Shown here: one piece after another, positions 12,541-23,706 of the stretch | Layout: each line of letters starts with the position of its first letter | Numbering within the stretch: the stretch's first letter is position 1 | From: Boswellia sacra | Lineage: Eukaryota; Streptophyta; Magnoliopsida; Sapindales; Burseraceae | Direction of reading: 5' to 3' | Assembly: GCA_013180625.2 (NCBI GenBank) | Contig: SNVD02010008.1 | Span: 124,001 to 188,000, forward strand | Length of the DNA stretch: 64,000 nt | Notes under the pieces: model-generated | What the model saw: the letters and a program-made list of their open reading frames with translations, nothing else | The model's database searches: none | What the model was told of the DNA's origin: nothing | Program-made: the position numbers and the translations under genes

Positions 12541-14271
12541 TTTGATATACAATTTATTTCATCTAATTTGATTGGACGACACGGTACAAGTTCATTCGAT
12601 AGAATAAAAATTAAGAAAAGTAAATTAAGGTTATGATAGTAAATGATGTAACAAAATCTCATCCAATATTTAATTTGTATCACTGTAATTAGTTCAGTTG
12701 TATAAATTAAATTGTATAATTTAACCCTATATATGATAATATTTTATTAAAAAGTGTTGTAACATAGTAGTTTTAATTAGCCATGGTAATAGACCAACAT
12801 ATTATATGGCAGAAATTCGAACTTAAATCAATACGAAAATTATGTATGCAAAATTGATAAATTGTGAAAAAAAATGTTATAGTCGAAGGTAAATTACAAT
12901 TTCATTTTCCTTACGATGTTAATTGCCCCCACAAATTCAATGTTGCATTGAGATTTTAAATGCTATTTTAGGATACAAAGACGCACTTATGTATAGTTTC
13001 TTATTGTATGCGTAAGAAACTAAATCTTGATACTCCTGAACATTTGCAAGCTTGCTAGTAATCAGTAATTTACTTTTTTGAAAGTAATAAAAATAAATTA
13101 CATATTTTGAGCAATTTTTCTAAAGTGATTCAAATGTTTTTGTGTAGAATATATTTGTAGAAGAAAATTTTCTTTAATAACTCAAAACATTAATATTTAT
13201 ACATATATCTTCATGTCACTTAAGATCTCAAACTATTTGATGAAACATAATAATTAATGCATGTTAAAATTATCTTAAATTAAAATTATAAGAACAAACT
13301 CTGTTTTTTTTTTGTGTAAAGTGTTGATAGAGAATTTGAGTAGTTGTTTTTATTGAATATGTAAAAGAAGGAAATTGCTCCAATACAATTGTTGTGTCGG
13401 TATAATAGTTGTAAAAAATATGTAAAAATCATAGACAAGTATATAAAAGTTGTAAAGTTGTTTACAACTTTTATAATTTTTATTTATTTATAACTTTACA
13501 ATTTTTATTTATTTATTTATAATTTTTATTTACTTATTTACGATTTTTATATATTTATTTATGATTTTTATACATTTGTTTATATCTATTGTACCTATAT
13601 AGCAACAATGTACCGCAGGAAAACAAGTAAAAAGATGGTTCTTATGCAAATGTGAGATTTTTGTATAGTGGATTAGACTTTTTCCATTTTTCGTCTCCCA
13701 TACTCCATCCTCAAATTATTGCAAAATGACTTTCCACACTAGGAAGATAACGTAATGATGATTTTGTCATCTTAAAAAGCATTTCCTTCCTCTTTCCGTA
13801 TTGCAAGGCTTTCTTTGTTTTTGCAAATTTTTTTACACATTTCAAATTCACGTCATTTTGAAAGTTAATTACCAAACACATTTACTTTAAACAAAAATAT
13901 CATTTTATACATCAAAACTCCCCGATTTATTTTTCAATTTTTTTAAATAGAAACAAAAAATTCAAGCTTGTCATAATATATTGTTACAATTCGGAGTTCT
14001 CATCATACTTGAGTGGAGTATAGATGTGATGTTGGTTGAGATATGTTAGTAACATCTATCAATGCAAAGCAAATTATTGTTTCCTGCTATATCGTTAAAA
14101 GCTATTATTTTTGTCAATGCAACAGCCTACTGCTTATTGAATACAACTAAACTGAAAGGGTAACATAAGGTTTTTGTAATTCATTTCCTTCTTAATGTCT
14201 TTGAAATTTAAACACTAAATCTTCTTTGGTATATATATCCAACCGACCGATGAGAAGAATATCCATGTCCT
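12541..14271. other. Intergenic sequence with an A/T-rich repeat
   Basis: No gene recognised. About 13,372-13,672 holds a TTGTAAA-rich repeat ending TTTTTGTATAGTG, possibly the right end of a small CACTA-type element. It resembles the TTGTAAA-rich region at 25,130-25,460. Confidence 0.4.
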
Positions 14272-16099
14272 CACTACAATAAATATAACTTTTTACAACA
14301 TTAGTTTATAGCGTTTTTCAATAAAAGGTTGTAAAAAATCAACCGGCCAACAACCTTGCCCCTCTTTACCGCGTGTGCACGTTGTGTATGCAAATAAAAA
14401 TATTTTTACAACGTTAAAATAAAAAACGCTGTAAAGTGTTATACCTGATACAACGTAAAACTTTGCGTTGTAGGGAGAACTATAGTAAATTTTTTATTCC
14501 CATTCGCGGGTCGTCTAAAATTTTTCCCGCTTACCTTTTCACTCATACCCCTTGCCCAACTCCCTTTCTCTCATTTTATTTTGACCTAGCCGCTTTGCTC
14601 CTCTTCCTCTTAGCAAATTTGGTGATTTGCTACTGATCGCCTCTTACTCATCTCCGATGTTGCCAACATCTCCCTTTCGATTGACGAAGATCAAGTTGAA
14701 GCAGTTGCTAGACATAAATATCGCGAGATCGGCATTGCTTGTTCGACTTCCTCTCCTCTGCCTCTTCCCCTACCAACGCCTCAAGTTATGTTTTTTTTAA
14801 CTATTTCGTTTTTTTTAATAATTATCAGTTGTCTTGTTTGGTTAGCGAGAAAGTGAATGAAAATGAGAAGGAATGGAAATTAGTTTTTCTGTTTGGCTGC
14901 TAAGAAAATGAGACTGAAAATAGGCATTTTATTACCATTTCCAACCTTGTGAGTTTAAGAATAATGGGATGCCCATGGGTTGTTGTGCAGGTCAGTATCT
15001 TGGAGTAGATTGAATCTTGCTTTGTGGAGATCAACCTCTGCTATTCTTTGATTCGGTTTGCATTTTCCTTAATTATTTTTGGTTTTTCTGTGTCTGTTTT
15101 TTGGTTTTCTGGTTTCCTGTTAGTTTCTGAGTTTCACTGGATAGCGACTAGTAGAATAACCCATCATCATCATCACTTCATGAGATTTTTTTTTTTCCTT
15201 TGGCTATCCAATGAAAGATACCCTCTTGTGTCTATATGCCACTGCCACCTGTTCATCTACAAAGCTTCATTTAGTTGTGTCCAAATACCGAGATTCTCTA
15301 CTCCTAAGCTGAACCTTGTTGGTTTGTGTTTATCTTTTTGTTATTTCTTCAAAGGTGCAAAGGAGGGCGCACTACTAGAACTAGTGCTAAAGTGATAGAC
15401 GTAGAACTCATGAAAGAGTACAAAAAGATCATTGTGAAGTGAAGTGGATTCCTTAGTTTTCTTTGTTGGAGTTAGCTAGTCATGTTTCCTATAGCAGCAG
15501 CTATGTCCAACTCAACTTCTTTGTCTGAAGAAGCTAGTGTTTCCTCTAGAGCTAGAGTTAAGGACTTTGGCAGCTAACCCAGGTTTTTTGCATTTTTTTA
15601 TGGGTTTTTGATCCATGCATGTTTTAGTTTTCTAATTCATGTAGATATTCAAATAAATTTTCTATATTACTAATTACATTGTGGAGAAAATCTGTGGGAA
15701 AAATGACAAGGAATTGAGAAGGATATTTTGGAAATTCTATTAGTTGTTTGTTTAGCCAGCCTACGAGAAAGGAAGGAATTATCAGGATTAATGCAATGCA
15801 CATGCTCGATGAAATGTTTCACTGAAACATTTTCTGTTAATTATCACAGACTTAGGAAAAAGCAACAAAATATAACTAATTTGGTTATTATTTTCCATGT
15901 GGCTATACGATTACAAGGAAAGTTGCCGGTGAATTGTCTAAAATATGACTAATTTGGTTATAAATTTGACTATATATATTTGTGAAACTTTACTACATAA
16001 ATATAATATATGAAAGAATTTTGATTGTGACATCCTCCTCTCATTTCATCTTTAAATAAATTTTCATGTTTGAACAGATTGCAATCAACTTGAGGTAGT

Positions 16100-17090
16100 A
16101 CAAGTGTCACAACCTTGTGTAAGACAATAATAATCAAATCAAAGAAGAATAGTAAATTTAAAATCGCATTAGCCTTAAAAAGAAGAGAAAAAGAAATTTA
16201 ACTAATTTTAAATAACTAAATCGAAGCAACATTAAATAATTTATAAATTACTATTTTATCAAAGATTGATTAAAAAATATAGCTGTAACGTCTAACATAT
16301 AATTATCGTCTATGATTGAATGGGGGAAGTCATTTTAGGCACATCGTTTTCCAAAATTGGTGAAGGGTCATTGTTACACGTGTTTTTTTCTCATTTGACT
16401 TGGCCCCCGTCAAGAATGGTGAGGGCATAATTTTGTAAACATACTTTTGACCAATATAGAAGTAATGTGAGCCTTCTTTTCGCTTTAGTCTACTTTCTGT
16501 GTCAACTTTGGCAGGTTTTCAAGAGACATCACGCATTGTTATTTCCCTTTTCCTATTATTATATTGAAGCCTTAAGTTGGTCCATGTCAACAACAAAGTA
16601 ACATAATTAAAAAATTATCCATATAGCATACTTCAACATTTACTTGCAATTCCCTTTGTAGTTAGATTACACATGTCACATTTAGGCCATAACAATGATT
16701 GCACCAACATGCAGACATTTCACATTACTTCTATATTGGTCAAAAGTATGTTTACAAAATTATGCCCTCACCATTCTTGACGGGGGCCAAGTCAAATGAG
16801 AAAAAAACACGTGTAACAATGACCCTTCACCAATTTTGGAAAACGATATGCCTAAAATGACTTCCCCCATTCAAACATAGACGATAATTATATGTTAGAC
16901 GTTACAGCTATATTTTTTAATCAATCTTTGATAAAATAGTAATTTATAAATTATTTAATGTTGCTTCGATTTAGTTATTTAAAATTAGTTAAATTTCTTT
17001 TTCTCTTCTTTTTAAGGCTAATGCGATTTTAAATTTACTATTCTTCTTTGATTTGATTATTATTGTCTTACACAAGGTTGTGACACTTGT
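16100..17090. repeat. Long inverted repeat, 371-bp arms, 249-bp spacer
   Basis: The left arm 16,100-16,470 begins ACAAGTGTCACAACC and the right arm 16,720-17,090 ends with its reverse complement. The inner edges, CTATATTGGTCAAAAG and its reverse complement, also match. I noted only a few differences between arms over 371 bp (for example near 16,315 and 16,342), so the structure is young or kept alike. A transcript would fold into a long, nearly perfect hairpin. It does not end in a recognisable transposon terminus and shows no clear target duplication. Confidence 0.85.
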
Positions 17091-17094
17091 AGAA

Positions 17095-17316
17095 ATGGAG
17101 AAAACATCAATTTGGTAATTCCGCAATATATGCGTATTTTGTGGATCTCAATTTGGTAAAGATAGAGAGTTTACAACAGCAGCTCTTGATCTTGACAGAG
17201 TATTAGCTAAGAGGTGTATTCATTTGGTTTATGGAGGGGGTAGCCGCAAGTTAATGGGGTGTGTGTCAACAGCTGTAAAATTGAATTTGCGGAAGGCAAT
17301 AAGAGGCGTAAATTGA
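17095..17316 (+). pseudogene. LOG-type cytokinin phosphoribohydrolase fragment
   Basis: A frame starting at ATG 17,095 carries FCGSQFG, then HLVYGGGSRKLMG and CVSTAV, the N-terminal nucleotide-binding features of the LONELY GUY family (cytokinin riboside 5'-monophosphate phosphoribohydrolase). Codon 8 is TAA (17,116-17,118) and similarity stops by about 17,270. The downstream half, including the PGGxGTxxE signature, is missing. It is therefore a non-functional gene fragment. It sits between the two subterminal arrays of the CACTA-like element and directly after the right arm of the inverted repeat, which suggests capture. Family assignment is by motif recognition. Confidence 0.75.
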
Positions 17317-17840
17317 ATTTGACACTTCGCCTGTAATCTTAATATGCTGGTTTATGGTATTTTGTTAATGGTTAAATGCTATAGTTTGTAGTATTTTGTT
17401 GTCATGTTGAACTGAATTGAGATGATATTCTTATGTGTATTTGATATTAAATTGAGATATTTATTAGATGACATAACATATTTGAAATTGATTGAGGATG
17501 AGTAGTGGACTAAACTTAATCATTGAATAGCTAGAGTGTGTCATTAATATTTGAATTAAATGAGTGGTTTTTTCATATAATTGTATTTGGAAAAAAAAAA
17601 CCACACATTGTTTACAGCGTTTTATAAATGTTGTCAATGTCCCATTACAATCTTTTTAACAGGTTGTAAAAAGTGCTCTATAATGATTAGTAAACGCTGT
17701 GAAAAATATAAGCAAATTCTCCAGCAAACATGCACAGCGTCCTTCAAGAGCTGTTAATAGATTTTTACAGCGTTCATTAAATTCTCCAGCAAACATGCAC
17801 AGCAAATTCTCCTTGACATTTTTACAGCGTTCATTAAATG

Positions 17841-18409
17841 TGAAAGAGGCCTCCTAACAATTTCTCTGAAAAATCAAAATTGGGGCAAATTAAAATAGAA
17901 AATTCTCCGTTGGATTTTTAATTTCTATACAGTATTTATACATTAAGCCACTAGGCATGAAGTCTAATGAGTCTATATTAAAATTTGATGCGTCAATGTT
18001 ACGCGTATTTAGAAACCCAAAGGCAAGTCCTTAAATAATAAATATAAATAAATTTTTATTTATTACAATAAAAAATAGAGCAAAAATTACCAATGACAAT
18101 AAATTAAGGTTTATTATTAAAGATAACCTTAGAGTTTACTCAAATTAATATCAACAATAACCTTGCCGTCAATCAAAACCTATTATAGTTAGTAAGAAAA
18201 ATATCAACAAGTATAAAACTCCTCATTTTCTTATAGAGTTGTTTTATTTAACCTTCACTTTCTAACTCTTCAACTTCAATACCTGAATTCACCAAATTAA
18301 AAATTTTAAACCCCTATTTTTTTCTCTCTAAACCCCATATGACTTCTAATTTACCCTATTAACTTAGTTTTTCATTGCACCAATTTTAAACGATGAACCG
18401 AACCTCTAT
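17841..18409. other. Intergenic A/T-rich sequence
   Basis: No gene or clear repeat recognised. Confidence 0.5.
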
Positions 18410-18664
18410 TCAGTTCGATCCATTCATTTCCTTGAAGTAGTTCAAGTTGACGCTTCCACAAAGACCAATAATGAATACCTTGTTTGGTTCTTGCGCAAAG
18501 CAATCATAGATCAAAGGCTTCATTCTAGCTCCCTTCCCTCTCCAGGTATCCATGAGGAAATAACAGAATTCAGTCAAAGCCTGGGTATTCCAACAGATCT
18601 CTATCCACCGATGAATCTTCATGCTTCGCCCAGCTGAATTTAAGCCCGCTTCCAATTGCACCAT
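18410..18664 (-). pseudogene. Unrecognised gene-like fragment
   Basis: An 84-codon frame with balanced amino-acid composition (tryptophans, cysteines, no low complexity), unlike surrounding A/T-driven frames. Reading open upstream of its ATG in the same frame adds further protein-like residues. I do not recognise the family. It may be an exon of a decayed or captured gene; no splice partners were found. Confidence 0.3.
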
Positions 18665-18875
18665 GCTTTGTAATATGGCTACACTTTCTTGCTTAAGAAT
18701 TGCCTTTGTATCTCAATTGCCTACTACATTCCAACTTTCTAAGTTATCAAGAATGTTCATTGACAATGAATCATAATCGAAAACTGATTAGAACCACATC
18801 AAATTTCACAAATGACTTATGCATTGTAGCGACTCCATAAACCAAATCTTCATGGGACAATCTTGTTTGAAGGAA

Positions 18876-19014
18876 TTATATTTTATAACAAAGTAACTAA
18901 CATAAGTGTGTTTAGAACATTTTGTCACTTCTAGTAATTTTATTTATATTTTATAACAAAGTCAATAACAAAAGTGTGTTTAGAACATTTTGTCACTTTT
19001 AGTAATTTTATTTT
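18876..19014. repeat. Tandem duplication (~69 bp unit, 2 copies)
   Basis: Two adjacent copies containing TTATATTTTATAACAAAG and GTGTGTTTAGAACATTTTG differ by a few bases. Confidence 0.85.
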
Positions 19015-20561
19015 GAGATAAAATTATCAAAAATATATCAAAATAAAGTGGGGGTTGAATAGAACTACCCTTCTTATAATAGCTTTTAAATCAACGCAAA
19101 CTTTTGATAATTAAAAATAAAATAATAAAGATAATAATTTATAAGAGTTAACAATAATAATTCAAAACTTAAAAAATTTAGAATAAATTAAATTCTGAAA
19201 ATAACAAAAATATAAAAATTATTAAACCACAGCAATAATTAAATTGAACGAAAATCTAAATACAATATTGAAAATTTTTAATAATTAAAAATGAAATGAT
19301 AAAAACTTCTACCCACTCTTTCTTTGGTGGAACACCTAGACTTGAGTTATGTGAATCTCAGCAAATTTGTAGTCATTTTTTGCATAAATTCTTTCCAAAT
19401 TAGTCTCAAATTAATGCTAAGAGTTCCAAGATATATATAAGATCACTTGTTTCATTCATACGTTAAATGAGTAAAATCGTACGTTGGATATATTGTACTT
19501 ATAACTTCCTTTATATTTGCATTGGCTTATAAAGCTTATTCTACAACGATGGAAACGACCAATTGATTTTGATATTAAAGTATTTCATTTATTCTTAAGG
19601 TGATCAAAAGTTATTCATAGTTTGCAAGGGTTGAATTGTGTCAAAAGCTTGATTCCAAGTATTGGACCTAAATACAAAGTGGGTTTCACGGAAAACTTTG
19701 GTCAATCAACAGTATTGGTCATGTATAGAAGATATATGTTATTAAACTAGTAAATTTTATATAATTCAAATTGTTGCTTCCAAGAGTTTGATATATGTTA
19801 TTCAAATTGGATAATGATATTATCAAGTATAGATAATTAGTCCACTGCAATATCAATTTTCACATAATTAAATTATTGAAAGAGTGTTAATCTGACTACT
19901 GTTTGAATATAGTTAATCCCACTAGATAACAGATTTATTGCTAATTACCAAAAGCACTCGTATTTTATCATATTAACTTCTGATATTAATTAATTAAAAA
20001 ATCTTAGGTGAGATAAATTTGCTATTTTGTTTTCTAAATCATTTTCAAAGAAAATAAGGTCATTAATAAAATTAAGAGAATTTGAATTAATTGAATATAG
20101 TCTTGGGTTGTCTTTTTTGTTTGTTTGGTATCCTTTTGTGTTAATAAGATCATTAAAATCTGTTTGTTAAGTGAATAAGAATTCCTAGTAGTTCTTCAAA
20201 TTACTTGACTTCTATATTGTTAAAATATTTGTTAAGAGGTGTAAGTAAACCCATTTTAAAATTGTCAAAGACCTCAACAATATCTTAGGAACAAAACAAT
20301 TGTATATCAAGATTTCTATATCCAAAAACAATGAAATTATTCATTTAAGATACAAACATGGGTTTTTAATCAAAACCCTAAAAATCCACTTTGAATTTAT
20401 TACGTACAATTTGAAGCCCCTTTTGAGCAATTTTTTCTACATTAAAGGAAAAAAAACACAACGGAAAAATAAAACTAGGAAAAGTAACAAATTTTGGTTA
20501 CTCATTAAAGAAAATTGAACATAAAATTGACCGTTGAGCTATTACGAAGCAGCTGTTAAAA

Positions 20562-20575
20562 TTTTGGCGCCAAAA
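20562..20575. promoter_or_regulatory. Palindromic E2F-type site, copy 2
   Basis: TTTTGGCGCCAAAA, identical to the site before copy 1 and about 330 bp before the ATG. It is followed within 20 bases by TTTAACGGCTC and then by AAACCGCC. AACGG is the core of plant mitosis-specific (MSA-like) elements, a weak motif when alone. Confidence 0.6.
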
Positions 20576-20799
20576 TATTCGACTTTTAACGGCTCTTATA
20601 GTACCAAAACCGCCTTAATAATCGATTTAGGAAACATAATATAATAATAGTATTCAAAACAAACTCAGATTACAATCCTTGTGTTGCAAGAAAGATAATT
20701 TAAAATTATCTAAATTAACTCTTATAGTTATCACTCGATCACTTCTTACCACTTTCATTATCTGATTAGGAAACAAATTACTGGATACTAATGACTCTC

Positions 20800-20807
20800 C
20801 ATAAATA
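20800..20807 (+). promoter_or_regulatory. TATA-like box, copy 2
   Basis: CATAAATA lies at the position of TATAAATA in the other two copies, about 98 bp before the ATG. The first base is changed. Confidence 0.45.
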
Positions 20808-21633
20808 ACAAACAATTAGGAAACTTTTTAATTAATTCACATTCATTACTCAGGTAACTCTTTCCATCTTGATTTCCTCTCAAACTTTTTCTCTAACTAT
20901 CACCATGACCGATGTTATGATCGCCATAGCCGAGGAGGAGTTCTCCAACAAGAGCATCGTTTCTGCTTTCAATTGGGCAACTTTAGCCAACTCACTCGAC
21001 CCTTTCTACCCTAATGTCTACAAGTACCTTGAAGTTTATCGTATACACGTCGCTGCTATCACCAAACTCCCATCCGGAACCCTAGATTGCTACTCTATTC
21101 TTGGAATCCGAGAAGACCCAGTCGCTGTCTCTACGGAGACCATCACCCACACCTTCGTCAAACTCGCCAAGATCATAGACCCGGAAGTGCTCTGCTTGAA
21201 AGCGGCTCCCAGCGCTTTCAAACTCATCGCCACAGCCTTTGAGGTTCTCAGTGACCCTAAATGTCGCCTTGCCTTTCACACCCGGAATAGTTTGCCGCCA
21301 CCGCAAGAGCAAAGTCTGTTGACCCAGGTATGGCAACCCAAGAGGGGGGGTGAATTGGGTTTTTATTTATCAATACGGAATTAGAAAACTTTTCTTGAAA
21401 GATCAAAATTATTTAACCCTTTCTTTGAGAATAAAGGTGAAGAAGATGAAAATAGAATGCAATCAATAGAATAGCAATAAAGAACAATCACAAGTGCAAG
21501 TAAATGTAAAGAGCATAGGGATAGAGAGAGTGCAAACTCAATTTACGTGGTTCGGCAAACCTTGCCTACGTCCACGGGCTCCTAGCTCCACGAGCTAAGC
21601 TTTCAACTAAGTTGTAGAAATCTTTACAACTTG

Positions 21634-21828
21634 CTTGATGAACAACCTCACCAAGACTTTATCTTCCAACTCTTGATAACACCACACCAAGAGTTCTTCT
21701 TGATGAACAACCTCACCAAGGCAACTTCCTTCAACCCTTGATAACACCACACCAAGAGTTCTTCTTGATGAACAACCTCACCAAGGCAACTTCCTTCAAC
21801 TCTTGATAACACACAACAAGAGTTCTCT
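21634..21828. repeat. 65-bp tandem repeat, 3 copies
   Basis: Units start at 21,634, 21,699 and 21,764 with CTTGATGAACAACCTCACCA. They end with a motif like ACCACACCAAGAGTTCTT. Confidence 0.9.
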
Positions 21829-22124
21829 CAAGGATAACTATTATCCTTTACAATAATATCTCACTCTCACCACAATACAAGAACAAAGATAATTTTTACA
21901 ACAAAAGTATAACTCTCTTCAAAGAGTAGATAAATAATATAAAAGCTCTCTAGACTTGATATTTCTCTTGCTTTTTGCTTGATAAAATGCTTCTCTTGCT
22001 CTTGTTGAATGCATGGGAGAATGGCTCCTTTTATAGGCAAATGAGATGAACTTAATCAAGTGAAGACACCATCTCCAAATTTTCTGCCCACCATAAAAAC
22101 CGTAATCTTGTCTGCCATTTTTGT

Positions 22125-22840
22125 CAATGTTCCGTTTGAAATTTGAAAATCTGTAAAACATAAAAGATCTGCAAATTTGAATAAGCTTTCCAACGCATCA
22201 AGAACCAAGTCATTTGGATATCTGTAGCTCAAGATATGGCCAAAACACCATTCGGTGCTCAAGTGACTTGATTTTTCTTCCATGTGTCTGTCCACTTGAC
22301 TTGAATGATAATTCTGTCAGCCTTCCATTTGAAATTTGAATTTCTTCAAAACATAAAAGATCTTCATATTTGAATAAGCTTTCCAAAACATTAAGAATCA
22401 AAGCAATTGGATATCTCTATCTTAAGATATGGCCAAAACACCATTCGGTGCTTATGTGAGTTGATTTTTCTTCTCTGTGTTAGTCCACCGAATTGCATGT
22501 CAATTATGTCGGCCTTCCATTTGAAATTTGAATTTCTTCAAAACATATGAAATGTGCCCCATTAAGTCATCTTTCTAATGCCACAAGAATCAAGTCATTT
22601 TGATTTTTCTAGCTCAAGATATGTCCAAAAGAGTATTCGGTGCTCATGTCAGCTGCTTCCATTTGTCTTTCAACTTGCATGATGATTTGGACGAACCTTA
22701 CACTTAAAATTTGAATTTCTTTAAAACATATGAAATGTTATAAATTGAGTAAGCTTTCCAAAGGCTCAAGAATCACATCATTTGGACATTTGTAGAGATA
22801 TATATGACCAATTGATTGAACATTGCTCATGTGTCACATT
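22125..22840. repeat. ~185-bp tandem repeat, about 4 diverged copies
   Basis: Each unit contains TTTGAAATTTGAA, an AAAACATA stretch, AAGCTTTCCAA (or a variant), TTTGGATAT (or a variant) and, in the first copies, GCCAAAACACCATTCGGTG. The array fills the second half of the insert. Confidence 0.8.
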
Positions 22841-23341
22841 CCTTGAGTCAATCCTTGTTCTTAAACTTTGGTGCCTTTAACATGTAGTCTTCTCCTTAGC
22901 TTCAACACTTCATTTTAATAAGCCTCTTCTTGATTTGACAATTATTTCAATGATCTTACTCTTGCACATAAATAAACATGTTAGTAAATCTCAATTAATC
23001 AATGTGTATTGTTATCATCAAAATTATCATGTAGCCTTAGGGCTAACAAAGTCTTCCCAAGATCACGAGGTCTTGTGCTCCCAGAAAGCATGGCAGTTTC
23101 AGTGGTGCAGTTGGTGTTACTCCTCGCCCTTCTTCTCGTGTTGTTTAAGTTCGGGGTTTTGATTGGACTTTTGCTGAAGAGCAGACAGATTGGTATTGAG
23201 TGGTTGGAAATATTTTTTTTTCTGTTTTCTGTGTTTTTGTTTCTTCTTTGTGATTTTGGTTCTTGCGAATTGCTATGGCTATATTGCATACAGCAGGATT
23301 AAGTCACTGTAACCTTCACACTATTTGATTATTGATTGATG

Positions 23342-23701
23342 TGTTGGGGATGCAATGCAAACTCAGAACAGAATTTGGGAGAAAAATGACTTGTATTAAC
23401 AGAGAAAATCAATATACAAGAATTATACAAAAACTCCCCTAAATTTCTTGGAGCTCAACAAGGCTCTCTAACACTCAGAACTCTCTTGGTTCTAATTCCT
23501 GAACTCTCTCTGGAGTCTCTCTGATGCATAAACAAGGCAGAATTCGTCCCATATTTATAGGGAAATTCTGCACACAATTTCAAATCAATTTGGCCACTAC
23601 CTTTGACTTTCAAAATGGGAGGTGCCTAACTAATTTGACTAACAATTTAATCACATGGGAGGGATTCTGGAAGGCTCATGCTATCATGCATGAGCTCATC
23701 A
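23342..23701 (-). mobile_element. Solo LTR of the copia family (TSD TGATG)
   Basis: A 360-bp sequence beginning TGTTGGGGATGCAATG and ending GAGCTCATCA matches the LTRs at 54,520, 59,671 and (inverted) 61,283. It is flanked by the 5-bp duplication TGATG (23,337-23,341 and 23,702-23,706) with no internal region. It is visibly more diverged than the other copies, so it is an older insertion reduced by recombination. It lies 194 bp after the stop of the J-domain-like gene, copy 2. Confidence 0.9.
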
Positions 23702-23706
23702 TGATG

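Larger units (their letters stand above)
14272..17840. mobile_element. CACTA-like element, right end not found
   Basis: It starts CACTACAATAAATATAAC. Words such as TTTTTACAACGTT and AACGCTGTAAA recur at 14,290-14,440. Relatives (TTTACAGCGTTTT, AAACGCTGTGAAAAA, TTTTTACAGCGTTC) recur at 17,610-17,840, giving the two subterminal arrays expected of one element. No GTAGTG right end was seen after 17,840, so it is truncated or rearranged. Between the arrays are a UTR-like pyrimidine-rich stretch (14,540-14,800), a 33-codon unrecognised frame from 15,483, a long inverted repeat and a LOG gene fragment. No transposase was recognised. Confidence 0.5.
21317..23048. mobile_element. Solo-LTR-like insertion (1,732 bp, TSD AAGTC)
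   Basis: The insert starts TGTTGACCC and ends GGGCTAACA, the TG...CA ends of an LTR with short inverted termini. It is flanked by a perfect 5-bp duplication AAGTC (21,312-21,316 and 23,049-23,053). Aligning with paralogues 1 and 3 shows that exactly this piece is extra. No primer-binding site, gag or pol is present, so a solo LTR left by LTR-LTR recombination is the simplest reading. Inside are two tandem-repeat arrays and the TTTACGTGGTTCGG ... CTACGTCCACGG block shared with the degraded LTR at 5,911. Confidence 0.7.
20905..23148 (+). pseudogene. J-domain-like gene, copy 2, split by an LTR insert
   Basis: The gene runs from ATG 20,905 to 21,316, and the same gene resumes at 23,054 and ends with TAA at 23,146-23,148. 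Between them lies a 1.7 kb insert flanked by AAGTC duplications. Without insert and duplication the two parts are in one frame of 168 codons, closely like copies 1 (166) and 3 (172), with the same SCAPR and RVV tail features. The HPD triad again reads D-P-E. Read straight through, translation enters the insert and stops at 21,384, giving a protein with the J-like region but a foreign tail. Since the J-like region is complete before the break, a truncated product cannot be excluded. Confidence 0.75.
19550..23336 (+). repeat. Duplicated unit, copy 2 (with insertions)
   Basis: The block from CCAATTGATTTTG near 19,559 to the 3' flank near 23,290 is the second copy of the J-domain-like gene unit. 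It is lengthened by the 1.7 kb insert at 21,317-23,048. Upstream and coding similarity to copy 1 is visibly higher than to copy 3. Confidence 0.65.
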
